From positions 1,860,001-1,924,000 of the forward strand of contig NZ_JAVDUW010000001.1 in assembly GCF_031456495.1 (NCBI RefSeq): 64,000 nt of DNA. The letters are read 5' to 3'. Source of the DNA: Pedococcus sp031456495. GTDB taxonomy: Bacteria; Actinomycetota; Actinomycetes; Actinomycetales; Dermatophilaceae. Position 1 is the first letter of the stretch. Each line of letters starts with the position of its first letter. Under the pieces are notes generated by a model, which searched no databases, was not told where the DNA came from, and saw only the letters and a program-made list of their open reading frames with translations. Below are positions 32,830 to 42,263 of this stretch, piece by piece. Both the position numbers and the translations under genes were made by a program.

Positions 32830-34962
32830 ATGACGCCTGCCCCGCGACGGGCACTGTCCGGGTCCGCCGCCCTCGCGGGCGTCCTCGCGCTCGCCACCCT
32901 GGCCGCCTGCACCACGGACCCCGCGCCGGCGAAGGCGACCACGGTCGTGGCGGCGGCTCCCGCGAGCTGGAAGCCGGCACCCGCCGACCCGCGCTCGTGG
33001 GCCCCGGACCCCGCGACCACCGGCGGGCTGTCGACCGTCGCCGCCGCGAAGGGGGACCGCCTGCTGCTGCACACGGCGCACGGGGACGTCGACTTCTGGT
33101 CCGGCGTCAACCTCGGCAGCACCACCCCCGGCCACAGCCCGGGCGAGCTCGCGATCAGCCGCGAGGAGTACCGCCGCTGGTTCGCCCAGATGGGCCAGAT
33201 GGGCGTGCACACGCTGCGCGTCTACACGATCCACCCGCCGGCGATGTACGAGGAGCTCGAGGCGTACAACGAGGCGCACCAGGACGCGCCCATCTACCTG
33301 GTGCAGGGCGTCTACCTGTCGGACGAGTCCTACGTGCGCACCCGCGACCTCTTCGCTGCCGGTCCCACCGCCGCGATGGGCGCCGAGCTGCGGGACGCGT
33401 CCGCGGCCGTGCACGGCGACCTCACGCGCGCCCCGCGGACCGGGCGCGCCGGCGGCAGCTGGACGGCCGACGTGTCGCCGTGGGTCTCGGCCTGGATCGT
33501 CGGCATGGAGTGGGACGGGTATGCCACCCGCGCCTCCGACGCCCGCAACACCTCGAAGCCGCTGCACCGGGGCCGGTACTTCGCCAACACGGCCGGCGCC
33601 ACCCCGACCGAGCGCTGGCTGGCCGCGCGCATGGACGAGCTCGCGACGCACGAAGCGGCCCGCGGCGTCTCGGCTCCCATCGCGTTCGTCAACTGGCCGA
33701 CGACCGACCCGCTGCGCCACCCGGCCGAGCCGCTCACCAGCGAGGACGCCGTCGGCGTCGACGCCAACCACGTGCTGCCGACGACGGCGTGGCCCGGCGG
33801 GACGTTCGCCAGCTTCCACGCCTACCCGTACTACCCGGACTTCCTGCGGCACCAGCCCGCCTACGCGAAGGCCGACGACCCGTACCTCGCCTACCTGCTC
33901 GACCTGAAGCGGCACTTCGCCCCGCGCATGCCCCTGCTCGTCAGCGAGTTCGGCGTGCCCTCCTCGCTCGGGTCGGCCCACGCCGGCACCAAGGGCCGGG
34001 ACCAGGGCGACCACAGCGAGCAGGAGGCGCTCTCGATGGACGCGGCGATGCTGCGGTCCTTCAAGGACGCCGGGCTCGCGGGCGGACTGCTCTTCTCCTG
34101 GGTCGACGAGTGGTTCAAGTTCACCTGGAACACCCTTTCCCGCCAGTCGGTCGTCGACGGCGAGCGCCGGTCCGTCTGGCACGACCCGCTCACCAACGAG
34201 CAGCACTTCGGCCTGGTCGCCCAGGACCCGTCGAGGGTGGGTCGGAGCGTCCCGTGGGAGTCGCGCACCGGCGTCCAGCGGGTCGCCGTCGACCACGACG
34301 AGTCGTACGTCCACCTCACCCTCGACCTCGGGAAGGCGCCGACCACGCCCGTGCGCATCGGCTTCGACGTCGTCCCCGGCGGCCTCGCCCTCCCCGGCGG
34401 CTCGACCAGGGCCGCGGGCATCGAGGACTACGCCGTCACCGTCGACCCGGCGGCGCAGACGGCCACGATGGTCGTCGACGGGGCGATCGACCCGGTGCGG
34501 CTGGACGGCCTCCCCGCGAGCTCGGTGCCGAAGGCCGGCGCCGACGGCTGGTCGCTGGAGCGGCTGACCACCAACCGGCCGTTCGTCCTCCCCCTGACCC
34601 GCCAGCACAGCCCCGCGGAGTTCCTCGAGGTCGGCCACCTGCGTCGCGGCTCCTGGGACCCCGCCACCAGCGGCTTCGACGACCGGGCGACCTGGCAGCT
34701 CAGCGGGAAGCAGCTCACGCTGCGGCTCCCCTGGTCGATGCTCGGGCTGGGCGACCCGTCCTCGAAGACGGCGGTCGTGCCCAGGGACGGACGTGCCGTC
34801 GCCGTCCCGGTGCAGGACATCGGTGTCGTCGTCGACGCCGGCCCGGGTGGGAAGGCCGAGCTGCGGGTCCGGTGGGACGCCTGGAACCAGGCGAGGCACA
34901 CCGAGCGGGTCAAGGCCGGCGCCCAGGTCTTCGTCGACGCGCTCACCGCCGTCTCGCGCTGA
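32830..34962 (+). CDS. Large lipoprotein with glycoside-hydrolase-like barrel, function unknown
   Basis: 710 aa with AAGGA before the ATG. The signal peptide ends in lipobox LATLAAC (Cys about 27). Residues about 65-420 look like a (beta/alpha)8 hydrolase domain: FWSGVNLGSTTPGHSPGEL, HTLRVYTIHPPAMYEEL, FVNWPTTDPLRHP, and LLVSEFGVPSS, where the glutamate sits where GH-A clan nucleophiles lie. The C-terminal 270 residues are a beta-rich, possibly carbohydrate-binding, region. The likely place of action is the outer face of the membrane. I cannot assign a GH family or substrate. Confidence 0.65.
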   Translation: MTPAPRRALSGSAALAGVLALATLAACTTDPAPAKATTVVAAAPASWKPAPADPRSWAPDPATTGGLSTVAAAKGDRLLLHTAHGDVDFWSGVNLGSTTPGHSPGELAISREEYRRWFAQMGQMGVHTLRVYTIHPPAMYEELEAYNEAHQDAPIYLVQGVYLSDESYVRTRDLFAAGPTAAMGAELRDASAAVHGDLTRAPRTGRAGGSWTADVSPWVSAWIVGMEWDGYATRASDARNTSKPLHRGRYFANTAGATPTERWLAARMDELATHEAARGVSAPIAFVNWPTTDPLRHPAEPLTSEDAVGVDANHVLPTTAWPGGTFASFHAYPYYPDFLRHQPAYAKADDPYLAYLLDLKRHFAPRMPLLVSEFGVPSSLGSAHAGTKGRDQGDHSEQEALSMDAAMLRSFKDAGLAGGLLFSWVDEWFKFTWNTLSRQSVVDGERRSVWHDPLTNEQHFGLVAQDPSRVGRSVPWESRTGVQRVAVDHDESYVHLTLDLGKAPTTPVRIGFDVVPGGLALPGGSTRAAGIEDYAVTVDPAAQTATMVVDGAIDPVRLDGLPASSVPKAGADGWSLERLTTNRPFVLPLTRQHSPAEFLEVGHLRRGSWDPATSGFDDRATWQLSGKQLTLRLPWSMLGLGDPSSKTAVVPRDGRAVAVPVQDIGVVVDAGPGGKAELRVRWDAWNQARHTERVKAGAQVFVDALTAVSR

Positions 34963-35052
34963 GGCCGCTTCCTGGCGCGGCCGTCAACCGCGCCTGCCCG
35001 GCGGCGGAGCCGTCGTCGGCCCACCCTCGCGGACCCCTCGGCGGCGCGTCCG

Positions 35053-35241
35053 TCAGCGGCGGAGCCGGGCTCCCCGGAGCGCCAGCACGAGGCCGATGAG
35101 GGCGACCACCGGGCCGACCACGGCCCACAGCGTCACGCCCGTCATCGGGCTGCCGCCGACCACGCCCAGGCCCTGGAGGGTCCACAGGACGCCGACGGCG
35201 AAGACTGCGCCCCCGAGTGCCAGGGCGAGTGGTCGGGTCAT
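35053..35241 (-). CDS. Small two-helix membrane protein
   Basis: 62 aa. ATG 35241 opens MTRPLALALGGAVFAVGVLWTLQGLGVVGG, the first membrane helix; a second (VTLWAVVGPVVALIGLVLALRG) follows, then a basic C-terminus. Function is unknown. The coding frame runs further upstream, but that part is Arg/Pro-rich and lacks a ribosome site. The gap 35242-35450 holds two GTATGCC-type motifs facing each other and the nrdB terminator. Confidence 0.6.
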   Translation of the reverse strand: MTRPLALALGGAVFAVGVLWTLQGLGVVGGSPMTGVTLWAVVGPVVALIGLVLALRGARLRR

Positions 35242-35398
35242 GGGGCCAGCGTATGCCGCGTGTCCACGGGACTTCACGGACATCACCGGCATACGACCCT
35301 GCGGCTCTTGACCACAGGCATCCGCAGGAGGACCGTCGCGAACGAGCCCGAGCGCGCGGCGGGCAGCCGGGGGGCCGTGGTCGCCGCGGCGGGGCGGG

Positions 35399-35438
35399 GT
35401 GTGCCGGGTGGTCTTCGTGGTACGACCACCCGGCACAC
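35399..35438. terminator. 15-bp hairpin terminator of nrdAB
   Basis: GTGTGCCGGGTGGTC (35399-35413) pairs perfectly with 35424-35438 around a 10-nt loop, just after the nrdB stop at 35451 on the minus strand. Confidence 0.8.
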
Positions 35439-35450
35439 GACCAGCGCCGG

Positions 35451-36509
35451 TCAGAAGTCGTCGTCGAAGCCGACCTGCCCCGTCACGCCCACCTGGTAGG
35501 CCGAGACCCTGCGCTCGAAGAAGTTCGACAGCTCCTGCACGTCCTGCAGCTCCATGAACGCCAGCGGGTTCGCCGACCCGTACTCCGGCTCGAGTCCGAG
35601 CTGCTGCAGCCGGCGGTCGGCGACGTTCTCGAGGTAGAGCCGCATGTCCGTCGTCGACAGGCCGGCCACGCCACCACCCAGCAGGTCCTGCGCGAACTGG
35701 GCCTCGGCGTCGACCGCCTCACGCAGCATCGCCCGCACCTGCGCGGCCATCTCGTCGTCGAACAGGTCGGGCTCCTCGGCCCGGACCGTCTCGACCACGT
35801 CGAACGCGAACGCCATGTGCATCGACTCGTCGCGGAACACCCAGTTGGTCCCCGACGCCAGGCCGTTGAGCAGTCCCCGCGAGCGCAGGAAGTACACGTA
35901 GGCGAACGCGCCGTAGAAGAACAGGCCCTCGATGCACGCGGCGAAGCAGATCAGGTTGAGCAGGAACGCCTTGCGGTGCTCGCGGGTCTCGAGCCGGTCG
36001 AGCTCGAACACCGAGTCGATCCAGCGGAAGCAGAAGTCCGCCTTGTGCTTGATCGACGGGATGGTGTCGACGGCCGCGAAGGCCTCGGCCCGCTCGTTCT
36101 CGTCGGGGACGTAGGTGTCGAGCAGCGTCAGGTAGAACTGCACGTGCACGGCCTCCTCGAACAGCTGCCGGCTGAGGTACAGCCGGCCCTCGGGGGAGTT
36201 GACGTGCTGGTAGAGGTTGAGCACGAGGTTGTTGGCCACGATCGTGTCGCCGGTCGCGAAGAAGGCGACGAGGCGCGAGACCAGGTGCCGCTCGGCGTCG
36301 GTGAGCCGCTTCAGGTCCTTGAGGTCGGAGTGCAGGTCGACCTCCTCGACCGTCCACGTGTTCTTGATGGCGTCGCGGTACCGCTCGTAGAAGTGCGGGT
36401 ACCGCATCGGCCGCAGGGTGAGGTTCATGCCCGGGTCGAGCAGCATCCGGGGGGTCGTGTGGTCGCTGCCGGTGGTGGCGGCGGTGGTGGTGGTCTGGTC
36501 GGTGGTCAC
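35451..36509 (-). CDS. nrdB: Ribonucleotide reductase class I, beta subunit
   Basis: 352 aa from GTG 36509, which overlaps the nrdA stop as GTGA. It is a ferritin-like diiron protein with metal ligands in LFEEAVHVQFY and NWVFRDESMHMAFAF, and Y/F radical-path residues. It holds the cofactor that starts radical chemistry for NrdA, so that ribonucleoside diphosphates are reduced to deoxy forms. The acidic C-terminus (GFDDDF) is the NrdA-binding tail. It is co-transcribed with nrdA, under the riboswitch and NrdR boxes upstream of nrdA. Confidence 0.96.
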   Translation of the reverse strand: MTTDQTTTTAATTGSDHTTPRMLLDPGMNLTLRPMRYPHFYERYRDAIKNTWTVEEVDLHSDLKDLKRLTDAERHLVSRLVAFFATGDTIVANNLVLNLYQHVNSPEGRLYLSRQLFEEAVHVQFYLTLLDTYVPDENERAEAFAAVDTIPSIKHKADFCFRWIDSVFELDRLETREHRKAFLLNLICFAACIEGLFFYGAFAYVYFLRSRGLLNGLASGTNWVFRDESMHMAFAFDVVETVRAEEPDLFDDEMAAQVRAMLREAVDAEAQFAQDLLGGGVAGLSTTDMRLYLENVADRRLQQLGLEPEYGSANPLAFMELQDVQELSNFFERRVSAYQVGVTGQVGFDDDF

Positions 36510-39001
36510 TGGCAGGCCTCGCAGCTCTCGGGGTTCTCGAGGGAGCACGCGATGGCCTCCCCGTCGGTCGGGGTGATGGGAAGCGGCGCCGCGGCAGGCG
36601 GCGCGCCACCCGCGGTGGGTGCCTTCGCGGCGACGGAGACCGTCGCCTGCTGGATGCGCGTCGCCGGTCGCGAGCGCAGGTAGTACGTCGTCTTCAGACC
36701 GGCCTTCCACGCGTAGAGGTACATCGAGCTGAGCTTCCCGATGGTCGGCGCCGCCAGGAACAGGTTGAGCGACTGGCTCTGGTCGATGTACGGCTGGCGC
36801 GCGGCCGCGAGGTCGATGAGCGCCCGCTGCGGCAGCTCCCACGCGGTCCGGAACAGCAGCCGCACGTCCTCGGGCAGGTCGAGGACCCCCTGCACCGAGC
36901 CCTCGCTGCGCTTGACGGCCTCGCGCACCTCGGGCGTCCACAGCCCGCGGTCCTTGAGCTCGCGGACGAGGGCGGTGTTGACCTGGAGGAACTCGCCCGA
37001 GAGCGTCTCGCGCTTGAACAGGTTCGACACCTGCGGCTCGATGCACTCGTAGCAGCCGGCGATCGACGCGATCGTCGCCGTGGGCGCGACCGCGACGAGG
37101 AGGCTGTTGCGCAGCCCGTGGTCGGCGACGGCCGCGCGCAGCGCGCCCCACCTCTCGGTCTGGGTCGGGGTCACCCCCCAGAGGTCGGGCTGGAGGTCGC
37201 CGCGGGCCGCCCGCGTCTGCCCGTATGCCGGGTGCGCGCCGTGCTCGGCCGCGAGCTCGGCGGAGCGCTCCAGGGCCGAGAGGTAGACCTCCTCGGCGAT
37301 GCGGGTCGACAGCTCGCGCGCCTCGCCCGAGTCGAAGGGCAGCCGCAGGGCGAAGAAGACGTCCTGCAGGCCCATCATCCCGAGGCCGACCGGGCGCCAG
37401 CGCGGGTTCGAGGCGGCCGACTCGGTGCTCGGGTAGTAGTTCACGTCGATGACCCGGTCGAGGTAGGTCACCGCGGTGCGGACGGTGGACCGCAGTGCGC
37501 CCCAGTCGATCCCGTCACGCCCGGGGGTGAGGTGCCGGGCCAGGTTGACCGAGCCGAGGTTGCAGACCGCGGTCTCGCCGTCGCTGCTGACCTCGATGAT
37601 CTCGGTGCACAGGTTCGACAGGTGCACGACGGGAGCGCCCGGGCCCTGCTCGTCCGAGGTCTGGTTGCAGGTGCGGTTGCTGGCGTCCTTGAACGTCATC
37701 CAGCCGTTCCCGGTCTGGGCCAGGGTGCGCATCATCTTCCCGTAGAGCTCGCGCGCGCTCACGGTGCGCACGACGCGCCCCTCTCGCTCCGCCGCGGCAT
37801 ACGCCTGCTCGAAGGCCGGCCCCCACAGGTCGGGCAGCTCGGGCACCTCGCTGGGGTCGATGAGCGACCACTGCTCGTCGGCCTCGACCCGGCGCATGAA
37901 CTCGTCGGGGACCCAGTTGGCGAGGTTGAGGTTGTGCGTGCGGCGGGCGTCCTCGCCGGTGTTGTCGCGCAGCTCGAGGAACTCCTCGACGTCGGGGTGC
38001 CACGGCTCGAGGTAGACGCAGGCGGCGCCCTTGCGGCGGCCACCCTGGTTGACCGCGGCCACCGAGGAGTCGAGCGTGCGCAGCCACGGGACGATGCCGT
38101 TGGAGTGGCCGTTCGTGCCGCGGATCAGAGCACCGCGGCCGCGGACCCGCGACCAGGAGATCCCGATGCCGCCGGCGAACTTCGACAGCCTGGCGACCTG
38201 CGCGTAGCGGTCGTAGATCGAGTCGAGCTCGTCGCGCGGGCTGTCGACGAGGTAGCAGGAGGACATCTGCGTGTGCCGGGTGCCGGAGTTGAACAGGGTC
38301 GGCGAGCTCGGCAGGTAGGCCAGGCTCGACATCAGCCGGTAGAAGTCGATCGCCTCCTGCGGGGTGTGCGCGAGGCCGCAGGCGACCCGCATCAGCCAGT
38401 ACTGCGGGGTCTCGATGACGTCGCGGGTCTGCGGGTGGCGCAGCAGGTAGCGGTCGTACACGGTCCGCAGGCCGAAGTACTCGAACCGCCGGTCGGCGGA
38501 CGGGTCGACGGCGTGGTCGAGCTTGCGCGCGTTCGCCTCGACGAAGGCGGCCGTCTCGTCCCCGATCAGCCCCTCGAGGTGCCCGAGCCGCACGGCCTGG
38601 CTGAACGACGCCACCTGCGCGCCGCGCACCTCCTTGTCGATGTAGTTCGACAGCAGCCGGGCCGCGAGCCGGGAGTACTCCGGCTCGCTGGCCGTCATCT
38701 CGGCCGCCGTCTGGATCGACAGGCGGTCCAGCTCGGCCGTCGTCGCACCGTCGTAGAGCCCGCTGATCGTGCGGGTGGCGACCGTCATGGGGTCGACCTC
38801 GGGGAGGTCGTCGCACCAGCGCTCGACGGCGCGGACGATCTTCATGACGTCGACGGGTTCGGCGTCGCCGTTGCGCTTGCGCACCTGCATGGTGCTGCGG
38901 CGCGGTGTGGTGCCGGGCGCATCCTGCGCCGCGGCGGTGCCGGTGGTGGTTCCTGTGGTGGTCTCCGGGGCGTCGGGCGCCCGGTCCTCGACCTGGGTCA
39001 T
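36506..39001 (-). CDS. nrdA: Ribonucleotide reductase class I, alpha subunit
   Basis: 831 aa. An N-terminal ATP-cone (MQVRKRNGDAEPVDVMKIVRAVERW) gives allosteric control. The catalytic barrel has SSCYLVDSPRDEL, NLCTEIIEVSSDGETAVCNLGSVNL (active-site N-x-C-x-E) and the PTATIASIAGCYECIEP loop. A proline/alanine-rich linker ends in the redox tail SCEAC that reloads the active site. It makes dNDPs together with NrdB. ATG 39001 follows GAGGAGAG. Control comes from a cobalamin riboswitch in the leader and two NrdR boxes at the promoter, the arrangement expected where a B12-dependent class II enzyme also exists. Confidence 0.97.
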   Translation of the reverse strand: MTQVEDRAPDAPETTTGTTTGTAAAQDAPGTTPRRSTMQVRKRNGDAEPVDVMKIVRAVERWCDDLPEVDPMTVATRTISGLYDGATTAELDRLSIQTAAEMTASEPEYSRLAARLLSNYIDKEVRGAQVASFSQAVRLGHLEGLIGDETAAFVEANARKLDHAVDPSADRRFEYFGLRTVYDRYLLRHPQTRDVIETPQYWLMRVACGLAHTPQEAIDFYRLMSSLAYLPSSPTLFNSGTRHTQMSSCYLVDSPRDELDSIYDRYAQVARLSKFAGGIGISWSRVRGRGALIRGTNGHSNGIVPWLRTLDSSVAAVNQGGRRKGAACVYLEPWHPDVEEFLELRDNTGEDARRTHNLNLANWVPDEFMRRVEADEQWSLIDPSEVPELPDLWGPAFEQAYAAAEREGRVVRTVSARELYGKMMRTLAQTGNGWMTFKDASNRTCNQTSDEQGPGAPVVHLSNLCTEIIEVSSDGETAVCNLGSVNLARHLTPGRDGIDWGALRSTVRTAVTYLDRVIDVNYYPSTESAASNPRWRPVGLGMMGLQDVFFALRLPFDSGEARELSTRIAEEVYLSALERSAELAAEHGAHPAYGQTRAARGDLQPDLWGVTPTQTERWGALRAAVADHGLRNSLLVAVAPTATIASIAGCYECIEPQVSNLFKRETLSGEFLQVNTALVRELKDRGLWTPEVREAVKRSEGSVQGVLDLPEDVRLLFRTAWELPQRALIDLAAARQPYIDQSQSLNLFLAAPTIGKLSSMYLYAWKAGLKTTYYLRSRPATRIQQATVSVAAKAPTAGGAPPAAAPLPITPTDGEAIACSLENPESCEACQ

Positions 39002-39161
39002 CTGCTCTCTCCTCGCGAGCGGTTCCGGAGGAGCCGGGCCGCGCGGGGAGGGGACGACGACACAGGGGCGCGCCCACGGCATACCGCTGCCGCACACGTC
39101 GCACCGCTGTCGCTGGACCCGCCCTCGAGGCCACGACTCCACCACGCGCGGGTGCGCGTGG

Positions 39162-39345
39162 CCGCTGGCAGGTCTTCGGACTCCCGGGCGTGCCGTGGAC
39201 GGCAGGTGCCGACCACGGTTCCTACTGGCCGTCGCTTCCCACGCCCGGGGGCGCAGTGCTTGGTTGACGGCGGTCGTTCCCGGTCACCGCTGCGGGGCAG
39301 TCCCGGAGTCGCACCGGGTTCCCTCTTGCCCCGGAGCCGATGGAT
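39162..39345 (-). ncRNA. Cobalamin riboswitch in the nrdAB leader
   Basis: On the minus strand the core GGGAACCCGGTGCGACTCC, then GGGACTGCCCCGCAGCGGTG (39323 down to 39285), fits the cobalamin aptamer GGGAA-N-GGTG-N-TCC-N-CTGCCCCGCAACTGT. The B12 box GAGTCCGAAGACCTGCC lies at 39183-39167. An 8-bp hairpin CCACGCGC/GCGCGTGG (39142-39161) follows at once and could be the expression platform. Bound adenosylcobalamin would lower nrdAB expression. Aptamer ends are approximate. Confidence 0.9.
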
Positions 39346-39368
39346 CTCGGCCCCGGACCAGCTGCGGC

Positions 39369-39416
39369 CCACCATATGGGGTGGTGGCCGCGGAACCCCG
39401 CCACCACATGTTGTGT
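39369..39416. promoter_or_regulatory. Paired NrdR boxes upstream of nrdAB
   Basis: Two degenerate palindromes, CCACCATATGGGGTGG (39369-39384) and CCACCACATGTTGTGT (39401-39416), match the NrdR consensus ACACWATATATWGTGT at 10 and 12 of 16 positions. Their centres are 32 bp apart, the three-turn spacing typical of NrdR sites. NrdR is the ATP-cone repressor of ribonucleotide reductase genes. The rest of the gap 39002-39500 is riboswitch and leader. Confidence 0.65.
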
Positions 39417-39500
39417 GCGCGTGTCCCGGCGTGTCGCGGTGGGCCGCGGCGGGGCCGAAGGTCCCTGTCCGTGCCCTCGCGTCGCGCCCACCATGGGGCC

Positions 39501-40670
39501 ATGTCCGCGACCGGACCCGTCCGGCGGGCGCGGTCGCCGCTGCCCGCCTCGCGTGGCGCGCGATGGCTGCGGGAGGGGGAGGCCGTCGCCGCCGCGGCGC
39601 TGGCGGTCGCCCTGCTGGCCTTCGGCCTGCCGCGCGTCGCGGGCGTCGGCTGGGGCCAGGTCGGTGCGGTGCTCGCGCAGCTCACGGCGGCGGAGGTAGG
39701 GCTGCTGGCCGCGGTCTGGCTTGCCGGCCTCGCCGTGCAGACGGTGGCACTGTCCGCCGCCCTGCCCGGGCTGAGCCACCGTCGCGCGTTCTTCCTCAAC
39801 ATCACCGGCAGCGCCGTGTCGAACCTGCTGCCGCTCGGTGGCGCCGCGGGGTCGGCCGTCAACTACTGGGCGGTGCGCGCCTGGGGCTTCGGCACGCCGG
39901 CGTTCCTGCGCTGGGCCCTGGTCACGAACATCTGGGACGTGCTGGGCCGGCTGGCGGTCCCGGCCGTGGCGCTCGGCTGGTTCCTCGCCGCGGGGACGCA
40001 CTCCGAGGCCCTGACCACCGCGGGCCTGGGCGCCTGCGCCACCCTGCTCGTGCTGCTCGTGGTCACCGTCCTGGTGCTGCGGGAGCCTCGCCGCGTCGCG
40101 TGGCTCGGCCGGGTGGTCGACCCCGTCGCGACCCTCCTGCGCCGTCCGCCGGCCCCCGGCACCTCCTACTCCGACCGGGTCGTCGCCGCCGTCGCGTCGG
40201 TCGCCGACCTCGTGCGGGTCGTGTGGGTGCGGCTGACCGTGGGCAAGCTCGCGTATGCCGTGATGCAGGCGGTGCTCCTCTGGCTCTGCCTGGACCTGCT
40301 GGGCGCTCGACCTCCCCTCGTGGTGGTGGCGGGGGCCTTCGCGGTCGAGCGGCTCCTGTCCCTGGCCGTCATCTCCCCGGCCGCGACGGGGATCGTCGAG
40401 CTGGGCATGACCGGGCTGCTGGTGGCCCTCGGCACGGCGCCCGCCCCCGCCGCGGCGGCCGTCCTGCTCTACCGGCTGTTCGTGATCGGGATGGAGGTGC
40501 CGTTCGGCGGGGCGCTGCTGGGCTGGTGGCTGCTGCGCCGGCTGCGGGACCGCGCGCGGGACCGTGCGGCGGGACGCGGTCCGGCGGGACGAGGTCCGGC
40601 GGAGCCGGCCGCCGACCCCGGGCCCAAGGACCCTAGGACGCCCGCCGTGACGGCGCGACGGTCGAGGTGA
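39501..40670 (+). CDS. Lysylphosphatidylglycerol-synthase-like transmembrane (flippase) protein
   Basis: 389 aa with about eight membrane helices. It has the family features ITGSAVSNLLPLGGAAGSAVNYWAVRAWGF and SLAVISPAATGIVELGMTGLLVALG, the conserved segments of the UPF0104 / AglD-like integral membrane fold that makes up the flippase part of MprF. No synthetase domain is attached. It may flip a lipid or lipid-linked sugar. A highly charged Arg/Pro tail (RDRARDRAAGRGPAGRG region) ends the protein. It is followed after 15 bp by the DUF4389 gene on the same strand. Confidence 0.82.
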   Translation: MSATGPVRRARSPLPASRGARWLREGEAVAAAALAVALLAFGLPRVAGVGWGQVGAVLAQLTAAEVGLLAAVWLAGLAVQTVALSAALPGLSHRRAFFLNITGSAVSNLLPLGGAAGSAVNYWAVRAWGFGTPAFLRWALVTNIWDVLGRLAVPAVALGWFLAAGTHSEALTTAGLGACATLLVLLVVTVLVLREPRRVAWLGRVVDPVATLLRRPPAPGTSYSDRVVAAVASVADLVRVVWVRLTVGKLAYAVMQAVLLWLCLDLLGARPPLVVVAGAFAVERLLSLAVISPAATGIVELGMTGLLVALGTAPAPAAAAVLLYRLFVIGMEVPFGGALLGWWLLRRLRDRARDRAAGRGPAGRGPAEPAADPGPKDPRTPAVTARRSR

Positions 40671-40685
40671 CACAGGAGGTCCATC

Positions 40686-42263
40686 ATGGCTGCCGTCCAG
40701 GCCGCACCGGTCGCACCCCAACCCCGTCCGCACGCCTACCCCGTCCAGCTGGACGCCGACACGACGCCACACGCCTCCCGCTGGCTGTGGCTGGTGAAGT
40801 GGCTGCTGGCCGTCCCCCACGTGGTCGTGCTCGCGTTCCTCTGGGTGGCCTTCGCCGTCCTGAGCGTGGTGGCGTTCTTCGCCATCCTGGTGACCGGGCG
40901 CTACCCCCGCGCGCTGTTCGACTTCAACGCCGGCGTCCTGCGGTGGAGCTGGCGGGTGTCGTACTGGTCCTACGGCGCCCTCGGCACCGACCGGTACCCG
41001 CCCTTCACCCTAGACGAGGTGCCCGACTACCCCGCCCACCTCGAGGTCGACTACCCCGAGCACCTGTCCCGCGGCCTCGTGCTGGTCAAGTGGTGGCTGC
41101 TCGCCCTGCCGCACTACGTCGTCGTCGGGCTGCTCGTCGGGTCGAGCACGTATGCCATCAGGGACGTCGACCGCTGGCGCACCGTGGGCCCGCAGACCGG
41201 GCTCATCGGCATCCTCGTGCTCGTGGCCGGGGTGCTCCTCGCCGCGACCGGGCGGTACCCGCAGGCTCTGTACGACCTCGTGCTCGGGCTCAACCGGTGG
41301 GTGATCCGGGTCGCCGCCTACGTCGGTCTCATGACCGACGTCTACCCGCCGTTCCGCCTCGACCAGGGCCCGCACGAGCCGTCCGGCATGGCCTTCGCGC
41401 CCGCCGCCCCGGCGCCCCCGGCTGGTTCCCCGACCGGGCCCGCCACCACGTCCTCGACCGGCGCGGTGCAGCCGACAGGGGCGGGTGGAGGCCCGGGTGG
41501 CCCGTACCCGCCGCCGCCCGCGGGACCACCGTCCGGAGCGGGCGGCTCGGCTGCCGCGCCGCGCACGGGGTGGGTCGCCAGGCGGGTCGTGGGGGTCGTG
41601 GCCGGCTCCGTCGCCGTCCTGGTCTCGCTGGGGCTGCTGACCGGTGGCCTCGCCCTCGTGGTGGCCGACAACGCAGCGCGCCACGACGGGCTGGTCACCG
41701 TGGTCGACCGGACCGTCCGCTCGGCCGGGTATGCCGTCGTCACGCCGTCGGCGGTCGTGGACAGCCGGTCCGGTGGCACCGACTGGGCCGCGCGCGTGAT
41801 CGGTGACGTCCGCATCCGCGTGACGCCGCAGTCCGCGGGCCAGTCCCTGTTCGTCGGCATCGGCCCGACGGCCGACGTCGACCGCTACCTGGCCGGGGTG
41901 GCGCGCACCCAGGTGGACACCCGGGCCTCCGGTGACCGGGACCTGGCCGGGGTCGCGCCGGCGACCGCACCGGGCGCGGCAGGGTTCTGGGTCGCCCGGG
42001 CGCAGGGCGCCGGCACGGTCGACCTGCGGTGGCGGCCCACCAGCGGCGACTGGTCCGTCGTCGTCATGAACTCCGACGCCACCGCCGGGGTCTCCACGGC
42101 CGTGGTGGCGGGCGCCGAGCTCCCGTGGCTGGGCACCGCCGGTGCGGTGCTCCTCGTCCTCGGCGTGCTCCTGCTCGTCGCCGGTGCGGTCCTCGTGGTG
42201 GTCATGGTCCAGCGCGCCTCGGTCCGGCACGCCGCACCGCCCGCCCGGGCGGGCACGCTGTGA
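40686..42263 (+). CDS. DUF4389 multi-pass membrane protein
   Basis: 525 aa with AGGAGG before the ATG. There are two DUF4389-type modules, each with a helix pair and the motif VTGRYPRALFDFNAGVLRW or ATGRYPQALYDLVLGLNRW, followed by a YPPF segment. A proline/glycine-rich linker (about residues 235-300), a membrane helix, an extracytoplasmic region of about 150 residues and a last helix near the C-terminus complete it. Function is unknown. The next gene starts within its stop codon (GTGA), so the two are translationally coupled. Confidence 0.82.
   Translation: MAAVQAAPVAPQPRPHAYPVQLDADTTPHASRWLWLVKWLLAVPHVVVLAFLWVAFAVLSVVAFFAILVTGRYPRALFDFNAGVLRWSWRVSYWSYGALGTDRYPPFTLDEVPDYPAHLEVDYPEHLSRGLVLVKWWLLALPHYVVVGLLVGSSTYAIRDVDRWRTVGPQTGLIGILVLVAGVLLAATGRYPQALYDLVLGLNRWVIRVAAYVGLMTDVYPPFRLDQGPHEPSGMAFAPAAPAPPAGSPTGPATTSSTGAVQPTGAGGGPGGPYPPPPAGPPSGAGGSAAAPRTGWVARRVVGVVAGSVAVLVSLGLLTGGLALVVADNAARHDGLVTVVDRTVRSAGYAVVTPSAVVDSRSGGTDWAARVIGDVRIRVTPQSAGQSLFVGIGPTADVDRYLAGVARTQVDTRASGDRDLAGVAPATAPGAAGFWVARAQGAGTVDLRWRPTSGDWSVVVMNSDATAGVSTAVVAGAELPWLGTAGAVLLVLGVLLLVAGAVLVVVMVQRASVRHAAPPARAGTL

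Noticed and set aside
38769..39500. Upstream start for the flippase-like protein
   Set aside because: The upstream frame overlaps the nrdA start, riboswitch and NrdR boxes; the ATG at 39501 fits the membrane-protein N-terminus.
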